Below are positions 1 through 9,200 of a DNA stretch of 64,000 nt, one piece after another (within the stretch, counting starts at the first letter, position 1; every line of letters begins with the position of its first letter). Made by a program: the position numbers and the translations under genes. The notes under the pieces are model-generated. The model saw only the letters and a list, made by a program, of their open reading frames with translations, was not told the origin of the DNA and ran no database searches. This DNA comes from Paenibacillus psychroresistens (GTDB taxonomy: Bacteria > Bacillota > Bacilli > Paenibacillales > NBRC-103111): assembly GCF_009728935.1 (NCBI RefSeq), contig NZ_CP034235.1, forward strand, positions 6,399,501 to 6,463,500, in the 5' to 3' direction.

Positions 1-67
1 CTATTAAATGAAGTAACAAACCAATAATAAGCATTTTATCATTATTAAATTTGCTGACTAAATACAT
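1..67 (-). CDS. Possible 5' end of a gene running off the left edge
   Basis: An open frame begins with ATG at 67 and stays open to base 1, giving 22 codons beginning MYLVSKFNND and then turning hydrophobic (LIIGLLLHLI). A GAGG sequence lies six bases upstream, within a wider purine-rich GGAGGTCTGAGG stretch. The product cannot be identified. It could be a small membrane protein or a chance frame; only the ribosome binding site and the absence of stops support it. Confidence 0.35.
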   Translation of the reverse strand, partial: MYLVSKFNNDKMLIIGLLLHLI

Positions 68-120
68 GCTAAACCTCAGACCTCCTTGCATTATCGGTAA
101 AAGTTCACTCCACATCTCTC

Positions 121-156
121 AAAAGAAGAGCCTCAACTTCATTAAGAAGTTAGGCC
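121..156 (-). terminator. Rho-independent terminator after the HD-GYP gene
   Basis: Inverted repeat GCCTcAACTTC / GAAGTTaGGC with a five-base loop. On the minus strand it is followed by TCTTCTTTTG. It lies about 95 bp past the stop of the HD-GYP gene. The U-tract is imperfect. Confidence 0.5.
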
Positions 157-250
157 CTTACTGAACTGATCATTATGAAGGGATAATCACTATACTAACA
201 CAGCTACCCCATTTGTTAAAGGGAATTTCTCCCATAATATGAATTTTAAC

Positions 251-862
251 TTACAAATAACTGATTGCACCTTTTTTGTTTGCCTGCACTGTAAGCGGAC
301 TGTAGTAAAAAGCTATTAGATCAACTAAATCCGTGTCGTACATCATATCGCCCCAGCGGTAAAGTTCTTCCATAGCTTGACCGACATCATTAACCTCGCC
401 ATTGCTGCGATCAAATTTAATCATACTTGCAAAGCTATCGGCAACGCGGAGAATCCTGCCTGTAAGTGATATTTTCTCCCAATTCAAACCTTTTGGGTAG
501 CCTGTCCCATCTAAGTTCTCATGATGCTCCAGAATCGCATCGCGATCTATTAAGCCATTCTCAATCATAGGCTGTAATAATTCAACACTTAATAGCGGAT
601 GATTGAGGAAATTAGTATTATCATGCTGCAATTTCCCTACGTCTTGAAGCAAAGCCGAACGGTATACAATGGCTTGTTCTGCATCTGTCATATGTAGTCC
701 TTTTGCCAATTCCATACTAAAATATGCCGATCTTACTGCTTGAATATATAGATGAACGTCATAAGACCTTATTCTTCTAAGTAAGAACGATACTGCGGGC
801 TCATCTCTACAAAAATCCATTGCGTAAGAAATCATTTGTTTCATATCCAGTTTCTTATTCAT
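251..862 (-). CDS. HD-GYP domain protein with an altered HD motif
   Basis: A 203-residue protein of the HD-GYP family, whose usual members are metal-dependent cyclic-di-GMP phosphodiesterases. The GYP signature is intact (HHENLDGTGYP near residue 110) and is followed by the usual ILRVADSFASM helix. The first metal motif, normally HDIGK, reads QDVGK with Gln at residue 73, so a key metal-ligand His is missing. The domain is short and carries no receiver or GAF partner. The start was set at the ATG with AAGGAG seven bases upstream rather than at an in-frame TTG nine codons earlier. Activity against c-di-GMP is doubtful; a regulatory or reduced-metal role is an inference. Confidence 0.8.
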   Translation of the reverse strand: MNKKLDMKQMISYAMDFCRDEPAVSFLLRRIRSYDVHLYIQAVRSAYFSMELAKGLHMTDAEQAIVYRSALLQDVGKLQHDNTNFLNHPLLSVELLQPMIENGLIDRDAILEHHENLDGTGYPKGLNWEKISLTGRILRVADSFASMIKFDRSNGEVNDVGQAMEELYRWGDMMYDTDLVDLIAFYYSPLTVQANKKGAISYL

Positions 863-1036
863 ACTATCTTCTCCTTTGCCTTTGGCCAAAATCTCTTTTC
901 TCTCTATGCCGCTCTAATCATGCTGTACCTTTATTTTGCGCTTTTATGTATTAAAAACATATCCCCAACGTTTCTTATTTTCTACAAATTTCGACAACAG
1001 CTTATTCACTCTAACTTCCTATTCTTGCCAAAATAT

Positions 1037-1074
1037 AAAGACTGACTCCTTATTAATGATAAAGAGTCAGTCTT
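1037..1074 (-). terminator. Terminator of the KaiC / winged-helix / LuxR operon
   Basis: Arms AAGACTGACTC and GAGTCAGTCTT (11 bp) flank an AT-rich loop. On the minus strand the second arm runs into TTTATATTTT. It sits about 40 bp past the stop of the GAF-LuxR gene and so closes that operon. Confidence 0.85.
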
Positions 1075-1111
1075 ATCAGGCTTTTCGTATAGGAAGAACT
1101 TCCTATTGCGT

Positions 1112-3190
1112 TCAATTTGCATTATATCCAAGCTGATAAACCATCGCAATTAAATGTGAACGATCCGTGACTCCCATTTTATTAAAAATACTTGTCATAT
1201 GATTTTTCACCGTATGCTCACTAATGACCAGTTTTTCAGCTATTTCTCGATTACTTCTTCCTTCAGCTACTAATGAAATGACATCTTGTTCTCTTGCTGA
1301 TAAAAGCTTAAGTGCTTTGATCGCTTGCTTTAGGTCGCCATGCTCCGTACGATTCTCCAGAATGGGTTCAAAAATCGACATTTCCATATCCACAATCTGT
1401 CTTTTGGAAATGAATTTTGCAAAGCTTTCACGAAGTTCTAAACGAAAGATAATAGGTGGTTCAACTGAATAGCTTGTTAAATGCTCTGTATAGAATAACG
1501 TCAATGCCACTATCTGGCTGTTCTCACTATGAGATAAAGCTTCAACTCTGCCTGATCTGCCTTCAAGTAATACCCGAATATTCCTTACTTCGTCAGCTAA
1601 CTGAATTAATATTGCATTCTCGGGGGTAGCTTTAAGAATGCTGCCTAATAATTGAGGATCAAAGGCATTCAGCAGGATCGCCATCTCTAACAATTTACTC
1701 TGTGATGCAGGAAGCTCGGAAACATGTGAATAATCAATAATCATTTCCCTAGCAAGCTGTGAAAGCATAAAAGCTGGAGGATCCCATTGTTGTATCGAAC
1801 GGTGCAGGAGCTCGATAGCCTCCCAAGCAGATGTGGATAATTCCCCTTGAATTCGATCGATTGCTGAGCTCGCAACAATGGTTAAGCTCTGCATAAATTC
1901 CTTGTATTCAATAAAATCATTACTTGTTGAGATTGCAATCGATAACACGCCATAAAACGTATTTCCATACATAAGCGGAAATTCCATGGTTTGAAAGCCT
2001 TCAAATATATATAACCCTGCTCCTTCAAAAGCACGCTCATCTAAACGGTTAGTCGCTGTTTCCGCATAACGAACCGAGATATCCTTGAGATATTTCTCTG
2101 CTTGGCTCCGAGGCATACCTCGCGATACTATGTTCATCTTATCTGCAGCCTGCTTATGGATTACACAGGAAAAGCTGCCCTGCACCAAATTCAAGCTAAG
2201 ATCCACAAGGATGAATAATACTCGTTTGATGTCTTTAACAACACTCAATGTTTTACAGATTTCCATGAGCATGGACATACGAAGATAATACGTATCACGA
2301 TCGCTTCGCAAGGATTGGAATGTTATATGTACTCCGATTAATGCCGCTACAGCTTGACCTAGATGCAATAATCCTTCTGCAATCTCCGTTTCCGTTTCAC
2401 TGCCGCCAAACAATAAACCGATCAATGTATCACTATTCATTATCGGGTAACAGAATAAGGTTTGCGGATGCAGCTTATTCTGAATGAAAAAACTTATTCG
2501 CGGATCTTTATCAATATGCTCCCAATAGCCTAACTGTCGCGTAGTTGCTACCTGGCCAAGGAATCCTTCACCTAAAGAAAAGTGTGCATCCAGCAGGGTA
2601 GATTCCTTAAGATGAACCAGTTCGGTTACACGAAATCCAATATCATGCTCCTTCTCCGCATACCCTAGAAAGTCAATTCCTTTATGTGCATGAAACAACA
2701 ATTCCATCATTTTATGTAATTTAGGGGAAGTAGGCGGTTGTTCAACAATAACCGATAACTCATGCACGGCTGATACCTGTTTACGAATCCACCCCTTCTC
2801 AGACTCCAACGAGAGCAAAGCTTCAGCAACAGATGTAATAGTCTTAAAATACTTTAAGTGGTTCTCGGCGTCTAATTGGGAAGAATAAGCCAATCCTATG
2901 TAATAAGCTAAACGGTTATTAGTATGTATCTGAATGAAGGTTGCCTTTAATTCAGATGTTATATCGTATTCTTTATTGAACAATAAAGGATCATCTGCAA
3001 ATATTAACGAAATTAAGTGTGTTGAGAACCGATCTGGATGATCTGTTTCAAGCATTGGCTGCAGTAATTTCGGGTCACCCACAGGACGCGTTATAAATTT
3101 CCCTTGGGTATCCGTCATTATTATTGCAATGTTATGTATGGCAGCACTATCTTGAAATAGCTGCTGCAGAAGAATCAACTGCTTTTCCAT
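1112..3190 (-). CDS. GAF-domain transcriptional regulator with C-terminal LuxR helix-turn-helix
   Basis: A 692-residue cytoplasmic regulator. The last 65 residues are a clear LuxR/GerE DNA-binding domain (LSAREQDVISLVAEGRSNREIAEKL, then SEHTVKNHMTSIFNKMGV). Residues ~150-290 and ~300-450 resemble GAF sensory domains (for example SLGEGFLGQ). The N-terminal ~110 residues (IIMTDTQGKFITRPVGDP) weakly recall PocR-type ligand domains. No membrane segments or receiver domain are seen. The start overlaps the preceding winged-helix gene by 16 bp and has AAGGA six bases upstream, so the two are translationally coupled. It is probably the transcriptional output of the KaiC-like operon; its target genes are unknown. 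Confidence 0.85.
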   Translation of the reverse strand: MEKQLILLQQLFQDSAAIHNIAIIMTDTQGKFITRPVGDPKLLQPMLETDHPDRFSTHLISLIFADDPLLFNKEYDITSELKATFIQIHTNNRLAYYIGLAYSSQLDAENHLKYFKTITSVAEALLSLESEKGWIRKQVSAVHELSVIVEQPPTSPKLHKMMELLFHAHKGIDFLGYAEKEHDIGFRVTELVHLKESTLLDAHFSLGEGFLGQVATTRQLGYWEHIDKDPRISFFIQNKLHPQTLFCYPIMNSDTLIGLLFGGSETETEIAEGLLHLGQAVAALIGVHITFQSLRSDRDTYYLRMSMLMEICKTLSVVKDIKRVLFILVDLSLNLVQGSFSCVIHKQAADKMNIVSRGMPRSQAEKYLKDISVRYAETATNRLDERAFEGAGLYIFEGFQTMEFPLMYGNTFYGVLSIAISTSNDFIEYKEFMQSLTIVASSAIDRIQGELSTSAWEAIELLHRSIQQWDPPAFMLSQLAREMIIDYSHVSELPASQSKLLEMAILLNAFDPQLLGSILKATPENAILIQLADEVRNIRVLLEGRSGRVEALSHSENSQIVALTLFYTEHLTSYSVEPPIIFRLELRESFAKFISKRQIVDMEMSIFEPILENRTEHGDLKQAIKALKLLSAREQDVISLVAEGRSNREIAEKLVISEHTVKNHMTSIFNKMGVTDRSHLIAMVYQLGYNAN

Positions 3191-3426
3191 TGTAGATCCT
3201 TATCCTCCATTGTAATAGGTGGAATATATCGGTAAATGGAACGCGGACCATTGCCGATTCTCTCTAGTATGGCGAGTGAGACGAGGCGCAGTAAGATGGC
3301 TTCTAACAGTTCGGCTTCTCTGCCCAAACGCATAGAGAGCCCCTCTATCGACTCCAAAGCATAAGGATTATTATGAAAAAACATGACACATTCCACTTGC
3401 AGCTTTAGAATAATTTCCTCTTTCAT
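3175..3426 (-). CDS. Small winged-helix-like protein
   Basis: An 83-residue protein with the helix-helix-helix-wing pattern of a small winged-helix module: residues ~24-60 (ESIEGLSMRLGREAELLEAILLRLVSLAIL) form the likely HTH, and ~60-72 a hydrophobic wing. The start has AGGAGG five bases upstream. It lies between the KaiC-like ATPase and the GAF-LuxR regulator and overlaps the latter, so the three are one operon. It may be an adaptor or small DNA-binding partner. The assignment rests on pattern only. Confidence 0.65.
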   Translation of the reverse strand: MKEEIILKLQVECVMFFHNNPYALESIEGLSMRLGREAELLEAILLRLVSLAILERIGNGPRSIYRYIPPITMEDKDLQWKSS

Positions 3427-3440
3427 CGGGACCTCCTAAG

Positions 3441-3517
3441 AGCTTGCGTAAGCAAGCTATCTTCGTAAGCATATGCTGAGTTTTCGTTAGAAAACTGGCT
3501 TCGTAAGCATATGCTGA
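3441..3517. repeat. Two tandem copies of a hairpin-plus-tail dispersed element
   Basis: Copy one has arms AGCTTGC/GCAAGCT with loop GTAA (3441-3458), two spacer bases, then the tail CTTCGTAAGCATATGCTGA (3461-3479). Copy two has arms AGTTTTC/GAAAACT with loop GTTA (3479-3496), two spacer bases, then the same 19-base tail (3499-3517). The period is 38 bp. A third copy is at 10429-10462. Stems differ but remain paired, so structure rather than sequence is kept. The pair sits just upstream of the ribosome binding site of the winged-helix gene. Confidence 0.8.
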
Positions 3518-3523
3518 ATATGA

Positions 3524-4948
3524 CTAAAGCAGACGAATAAACGGTTTCTGGCTTATATTCTCAACGAGCATAGGCTCTGAAATTTTACCATTAGCGGACT
3601 TCGTTACTTGCAAATATTGATATGAACCATCGACCCAAGTTCGGATAACCCCATTAACCGTTCTTTGTAGATAGGAGGCCATTTCTTCACCAATCTCAGC
3701 AAAGTTGCAAAGCACGATAACGGTAATCCCTCTTGTTCTAGCCAACGCCGTCTCTTCAGCAAAATACTTTTTCACATAATCTTTGCCATGCTCAGCAATG
3801 ATTGTGTTCAAATCATAATATAGGAACCAATTCTCCGCTTTATTCTCACGCTGACGAATTAATTGCCCCAGTTGCTCCACTAGCCATTCCTTGTAGTTCT
3901 CAATAGTTAGCTTGCTGGCATCTAACACGAAAGGAAGGTACATATCCGGATAGGAACGATTATAATGTTCTATAAAGTAAAGTCCTTTACGCGCTATTAC
4001 TTCTTCAGCATTAATGTCAAACATTCTCATCAACTCGTTAAAGGTGAAGGCTGTATTTAAGCTAGAAATCATTGCAACGAGATTCTCACCTATATTCAAC
4101 CGACTGGCAAGAATCGCAGCTACTATGTATTTATAATTTGCTTTGCTATTGGTATCCAACAAATATATGGTTCCCGCAGCAATCCCTCCACCTAGCATCT
4201 CATCAAGCTTATCAATGCCAGTAGGTGTATATTCATTCCGCTGCACATAGGCATAATCACCCACCATCGAACGAGCCGGCAACAGGTAAATGCCCTCATT
4301 AGTAATTCGGTAAGCATGCTCGCCTTCCGTAATTTGTCGTCCTCTCATTTTGAGAACTTCAAGCGTACGAATTCGGTAAGTTTCCATATAAGGTTTAAGC
4401 TTCAAACGAATAACTCCATCAAAAACATAATTTTCAAAAGGAGGGAATGCGCCTTCTTCTTCCGTCTGCTCACGGATAAGCAATGCTGTTAAGGAAAACT
4501 TGCGTAAAATATTACGTAAACGATAAATCGTTGGACGAATGGATTGAGCGAAAGCGACAACATATTTAAATAAACTTATACTATCTATGACAATTCTCTT
4601 GCAGTTCATCTGACGAATGATTTGTTCGAAAAGTCCATTGGGTTCAATCATTTGTTCCATCAATACATCAGGCGAGATGCATAAGACGCGTAGTTTTCCT
4701 TCTGCTTCCAGTTGTTTAATATCCCACCCAAACTGTAGCATATCCGCATAAATTTGCTCTGGAAGCTCTTCAAACGTAATATAAATCCCAGATTCACCTT
4801 GATACTTGGCACCATGATAGAGAAATTGCATGCCTAAGGTTGTTTTACCTGTTCCAGGTTGGCCTTCTACAATAACGGTAGCCCCTTTGGCAAAACCGCC
4901 ATTTAGAATAAAGTCCAATCCTTTAATTCCCGTTGATATCGCTTGCAT
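3524..4948 (-). CDS. KaiC-like RecA-superfamily ATPase
   Basis: A 474-residue protein with two KaiC-type domains. The first has a perfect Walker A (GQPGTGKTT, about residues 29-37), the YITFEELPEQI segment typical of KaiC, and a hydrophobic Walker B (RIVIDSISLF). The second (from about residue 230, GIDKLDEMLGGGI) has lost its P-loop, reading DTNSKANYK. Such proteins serve as ATP-dependent signalling scaffolds; outside cyanobacteria they are usually not clock proteins. The ATG at 4948 has AAGGTGA five to six bases upstream and is preferred over a GTG three codons earlier. It is the first gene of an operon with a winged-helix protein and a GAF-LuxR regulator, which suggests an ATP-gated transcription switch. 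Confidence 0.85.
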   Translation of the reverse strand: MQAISTGIKGLDFILNGGFAKGATVIVEGQPGTGKTTLGMQFLYHGAKYQGESGIYITFEELPEQIYADMLQFGWDIKQLEAEGKLRVLCISPDVLMEQMIEPNGLFEQIIRQMNCKRIVIDSISLFKYVVAFAQSIRPTIYRLRNILRKFSLTALLIREQTEEEGAFPPFENYVFDGVIRLKLKPYMETYRIRTLEVLKMRGRQITEGEHAYRITNEGIYLLPARSMVGDYAYVQRNEYTPTGIDKLDEMLGGGIAAGTIYLLDTNSKANYKYIVAAILASRLNIGENLVAMISSLNTAFTFNELMRMFDINAEEVIARKGLYFIEHYNRSYPDMYLPFVLDASKLTIENYKEWLVEQLGQLIRQRENKAENWFLYYDLNTIIAEHGKDYVKKYFAEETALARTRGITVIVLCNFAEIGEEMASYLQRTVNGVIRTWVDGSYQYLQVTKSANGKISEPMLVENISQKPFIRLL

Positions 4949-5047
4949 AACTTTCACCTTCGCTCTCTTTTACGAATTGGGGAGAGGATGAATGCTGTCG
5001 AATATTGCTTTCTATTACCATTTTAACACAATTCCCAAAGCTGCGGA

Positions 5048-5080
5048 AAAAAAAGAAAAGCCAAGCAATGTGCTTGGCTT
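5048..5080 (-). terminator. Terminator after the phosphate transporter gene
   Basis: Arms AGCCAAGC/GCTTGGCT with a short loop. On the minus strand the stem is followed by TTTTCTTTTTTTT. It lies immediately after the pit stop codon. Confidence 0.9.
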
Positions 5081-5103
5081 AGGATACCGGCTATGCCGAT
5101 TTT

Positions 5104-6108
5104 CTATAATATTGTGTAAAAAAGCTTGTATATAAGGAAAGCAAGTACAATCGAGATCGGAATGGTAATTACCCAAGTCATAACCATCTTGCCAACAATT
5201 CCCCAATTGATTGATTTCGGTCTAAGTGCAGTACCTGTTCCAATAATAGAAGATGTGATGACATGGGTGGTTGATAATGGCATACCGTATGCGGTAGCTG
5301 TTTGTAAGACCAATGTGGCCGTTATATCCGATGTAAATCCATTCATAGGTTCAATTTTAATAATTTTTCGGCCAATAGTCTTAATGATACGCCAGCCACC
5401 TATGGAGGTTCCAAAAGCCATGGCAAGTGCGGCCGAAATTTTCACCCACAGGGGAATATAACTTGTATCCACCTGATAGCCACCAACGACTAAAGCGAAA
5501 ACGATAATTCCCATTGCTTTTTGTGCATCGTTCGATCCATGTGAGAATGCTTGCACGCCTGCAGAGAAAATTTGCATAAATCGGAAACTACGGTTAAATT
5601 TGCTAGGAGAGCCATTTCCAAGCATTAAGACAATCCATTTGACCACATACATAAGTATAAAACCGATCGCAAATGCAATAAAAGGGGATAGTACTAAGAT
5701 TTTAATAATTTTAATAAAACCGCTCCAATTAATGGCTCCACTTCCTGCTCCGGCAATAACTGCTCCAGCCATTGAACCAATAAGGGTATGCGAGGATGAG
5801 GATGGAATCCCAAAATACCAGGTAAGTAAATTCCATAGAATAGCGGAAACCAAAGCTGCAATCACAATATGTAAACCGATTGTAGGATCTAAATTCATTG
5901 GATTGGCAATGCCATTTCCGATATTCTTTGCTACTTGGTCAAAAACAACGGCCCCAACAAAATTTAAAATAGCAGCATAGATAACCGCAACTCGAGGCGT
6001 TAATGCCTTTGTGGAAACGGATGTAGCAATAGCATTGGCTGTATCATGAAATCCGTTTATAAAATCAAACATAAGCGCCAAAACAACAATAATAATGATG
6101 ACTAACAT
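5104..6108 (-). CDS. pit: PiT-family inorganic phosphate transporter
   Basis: A 334-residue polytopic membrane protein of the PiT family, which imports metal-phosphate with H+ or Na+. Both inverted-repeat signatures are present: DFINGFHDTANAIATSVSTKAL near residue 13 and a second copy reading SHGSNDAQKAMGI near residue 190. About ten hydrophobic segments can be traced. The chosen ATG has AGGAGG six bases upstream; an earlier in-frame start would add nine unlikely residues. No PhoU/DUF47 partner gene is adjacent, although the two often pair. It stands alone between the KaiC-like operon and the first CheB-CheR chimera. Confidence 0.93.
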   Translation of the reverse strand: MLVIIIIVVLALMFDFINGFHDTANAIATSVSTKALTPRVAVIYAAILNFVGAVVFDQVAKNIGNGIANPMNLDPTIGLHIVIAALVSAILWNLLTWYFGIPSSSSHTLIGSMAGAVIAGAGSGAINWSGFIKIIKILVLSPFIAFAIGFILMYVVKWIVLMLGNGSPSKFNRSFRFMQIFSAGVQAFSHGSNDAQKAMGIIVFALVVGGYQVDTSYIPLWVKISAALAMAFGTSIGGWRIIKTIGRKIIKIEPMNGFTSDITATLVLQTATAYGMPLSTTHVITSSIIGTGTALRPKSINWGIVGKMVMTWVITIPISIVLAFLIYKLFYTIL

Positions 6109-6242
6109 GCAATGCCTCCTGAAAGTATTAGACAAAACCTAGTATTCGCACATTTACAATTCCTTAACAAAATAGAACCATTCAAAATCATATCACAAAA
6201 CAAGAAAATTGTCGTATGAAATTGTGTTTATTTTCGTACATT

Positions 6243-9200
6243 TTAAGCGAGTACTTCCATTATGTTGAGAATAATCTCAAAGGTTGTACCTTTGCCGACA
6301 ATACTTTTAATCTCAATATTCCCTTGATGATTCTCAATTATTTTATAGCTCACCATTAGACCTAATCCTGTGCCATTTTCTTTGGTTGAATAAAAAGGAT
6401 CTCCAATTTGGGGAATCTTGTTCTCTGGTATACCGACTCCATGATCCGTAAAGCTGATAAGGATTTTGTTGCTCTCCAACAGCCTAGCTTTAATAATTAA
6501 GTCCCCGCCTTGTGGCATGGCCTCAATCCCGTTCTTAATGATATTAATAAATACCTGCTTCAGCTGGTTTTGAACACAGATGATCCAAGGCAAATCATCT
6601 GCAAATTTAGTGATTATTTCTACATTATTGAGGATCGCTTGACCTTCAAGCAGCATGATTACATCCTGAAGAATATCCAAAACATTCTTTTTCTCAAAGT
6701 GAAGCATTTGCGGGCGAGCTAGCATAAGCAGTTCACTGATAATCGTTTCGATTCTATTCAATTCAGACATCATAATTTCAATATAATTTTTCTTTTTCGT
6801 ATCAGGCGCCAATAATTTAGTGAAGCCTTTCAGCGCAGTCAATGGGTTTCGTATCTCGTGTGCAATTCCGGCAGCTAATTGTCCCACAACGGATAGCATA
6901 TCTGATTTATAGAGTAATTCTAGTGTATGCTTCTGCTCTGTGATATCATCGGAAACCCTTAGATAACTAATAATTTTGTCATCATCATCTTTAATAGGCA
7001 ATAGAGTAACGAGCTCAGCATAGCTTTCTCCATTCTTCCGTTTGTTTATAAGCTCCCCTACCCATTTCTCACCCGCTTGAACCTGATCCCATATTGCAGA
7101 TAATTGTTCTGCGGAAAGATTGTCTGAGAATAAATTAAGTGTTAAATTAACTACCTCCTCCATTTGGTAGCCCGTTTGCTCCATATATCTTGCATTCGTA
7201 TATTTAATTCTTTGCCCCAAATCGGTGATTACTATGCTGCCTGGACTTTGGTGAATCGCATGAGATAGCATCAATAGTTCTTCGCTTGTTTTTTTGGCTT
7301 CTGAAATATCCACTAAGGAAATGACTACACCTACCACTGTCTGGTCTGCTGCGCGACAAGGCAATATTTTGACGGAATAGTATTTTCCATTTTTACTTTG
7401 AATATCTTTTTCAATGATTACATGTGTAAAAAGCACTTGTTTAACGTCCACTAATAGGGAATTATAAATCAAATTATGTGAAATATCGCTTAATGGACGG
7501 CCAATATCGAAATCCATCAAATTAATTTCAAAGGTTATTGCAGGATTGAATTTGCGGATGTTTATATTCATATCAAGAAAGAGCGTGGCTATATTACTGC
7601 TCACGATCAAATTTGACATATCATTATTCATTTCAGTCAGCTCTTGTATCTTATGTTGATATTCGTTGTTTATTGCTTTCAATTCTTCATTAACCGATTG
7701 CAGTTCTTCATTGGTGCTTTGCATTTCTTCATTTACGACAATTAATTCTTCATTTGATGCTTGAAACTCTTCATTGGAGGATTCCAATTCCTCGATGGTT
7801 GCTTGCAAGGATTCTTTAGCCAGAAATAACTCTTGGTCCAAGTCTTTAATGTGCTGAATTATACTTTTGTCGATCTGCAAGAAGCTCTGTTCTCTTTTTT
7901 CCTGATTTAATCCCGTATCACTAATTTCAATATCTGAACTCTTGATAATTTCTTCAAAAAAAATGATTATCAGCTTTTCATTCCATGAATTCATATGGAA
8001 TGGCTTCGCAATTAAATTAATCGTAAGTGGTCCGTTAATCGTTTTTACCATTATATCCTGATAGATAACCTCAGTATGCTCCTTTCTTACTTTATGAAGC
8101 GCTGTATGCATAGTAATAGACAATGACTCTAGAATCATTCTGAAAAGACTATGGCTAGGCTTGCCTTTAGGAATGCATAAATATTTATTTGCACTGCCAT
8201 TAATGTGAATAATATCGTTATTGTCATCTATAATGATAAACGTGCCCACGTAATCTTCAATCAGCTTTGCATAAATCGCATCCATTTTTTGAATACGATC
8301 TGTATCTTTCAATCGAGAAATTACACTACTCTTATCATTCGTTTTTTTAATATTGAGCATTTCACTACTGCCATATGTATGGGGGGATAGCCACTGATTC
8401 ATTTCATTGTATTGATAAATATTCCATTTAGTATCGATGTTTTCAAACAAATTGGCCAGCTTACCCAGTGTTTCACTTGGCCCTAAGAATAAAAAAGCAT
8501 TTGAATTAAGCGAAAAATGAAACAAGGAAATTACTTTTCTTTGCATTTCGGGCTGCAAATAAATTAACATATTACGGCATGTCACTAAATCCAACTGGTT
8601 AAATGGTGGATCTTTTAGCAGATTATGCTGAGCAAAAATAATCATTTGACGAATTTCTTTATTTACTTGATAATCCTCGCCTCGCCGTGTGAAATAATTC
8701 TCAACATATTGTGATTTAACATGTTTTCTAATGGCTTCTGTATAGATTCCTTTACTGGCATGTTGGACCGAATCCTTATCTAGATCCGTAGCAAATATTT
8801 TTACATTGTATTCTTCTTTATGTGCATCCATGTATTCGCGGAACAGAATGGCTAAAGAATATACTTCCTCCCCAGTTGAACAACCTGCTACCCATACTCT
8901 GATCTGCTTGTCTTCATTCCGTTGTGCAAATATCATTGGAATCACTTTTTTTTGAATAACTGAAAAAGCTTTACTATCACGAAAAAAATGAGTAACACCA
9001 ATTAATAAATCCTTCTGCAAGGCTGCAACCTCGGCTACATTTTCATTTAAAAATTGGTTATATTCGTGCAGAGATTGATGGCCTTGTATTCCCATTCGTC
9101 GTTGAATTCTTCTTAATATACTTGCTTGTTTGTAAGAACTGAAATCGACACCCGTTGTCTGCTTTAGAATGACAAATAAGCGCTCTCGCTCTTCCTCTAT

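Noticed and set aside
836..1136. Plus-strand frames of 66 and 69 codons
   Set aside because: They lie over the HD-GYP 5' end and a terminator, without ribosome binding sites or family resemblance.
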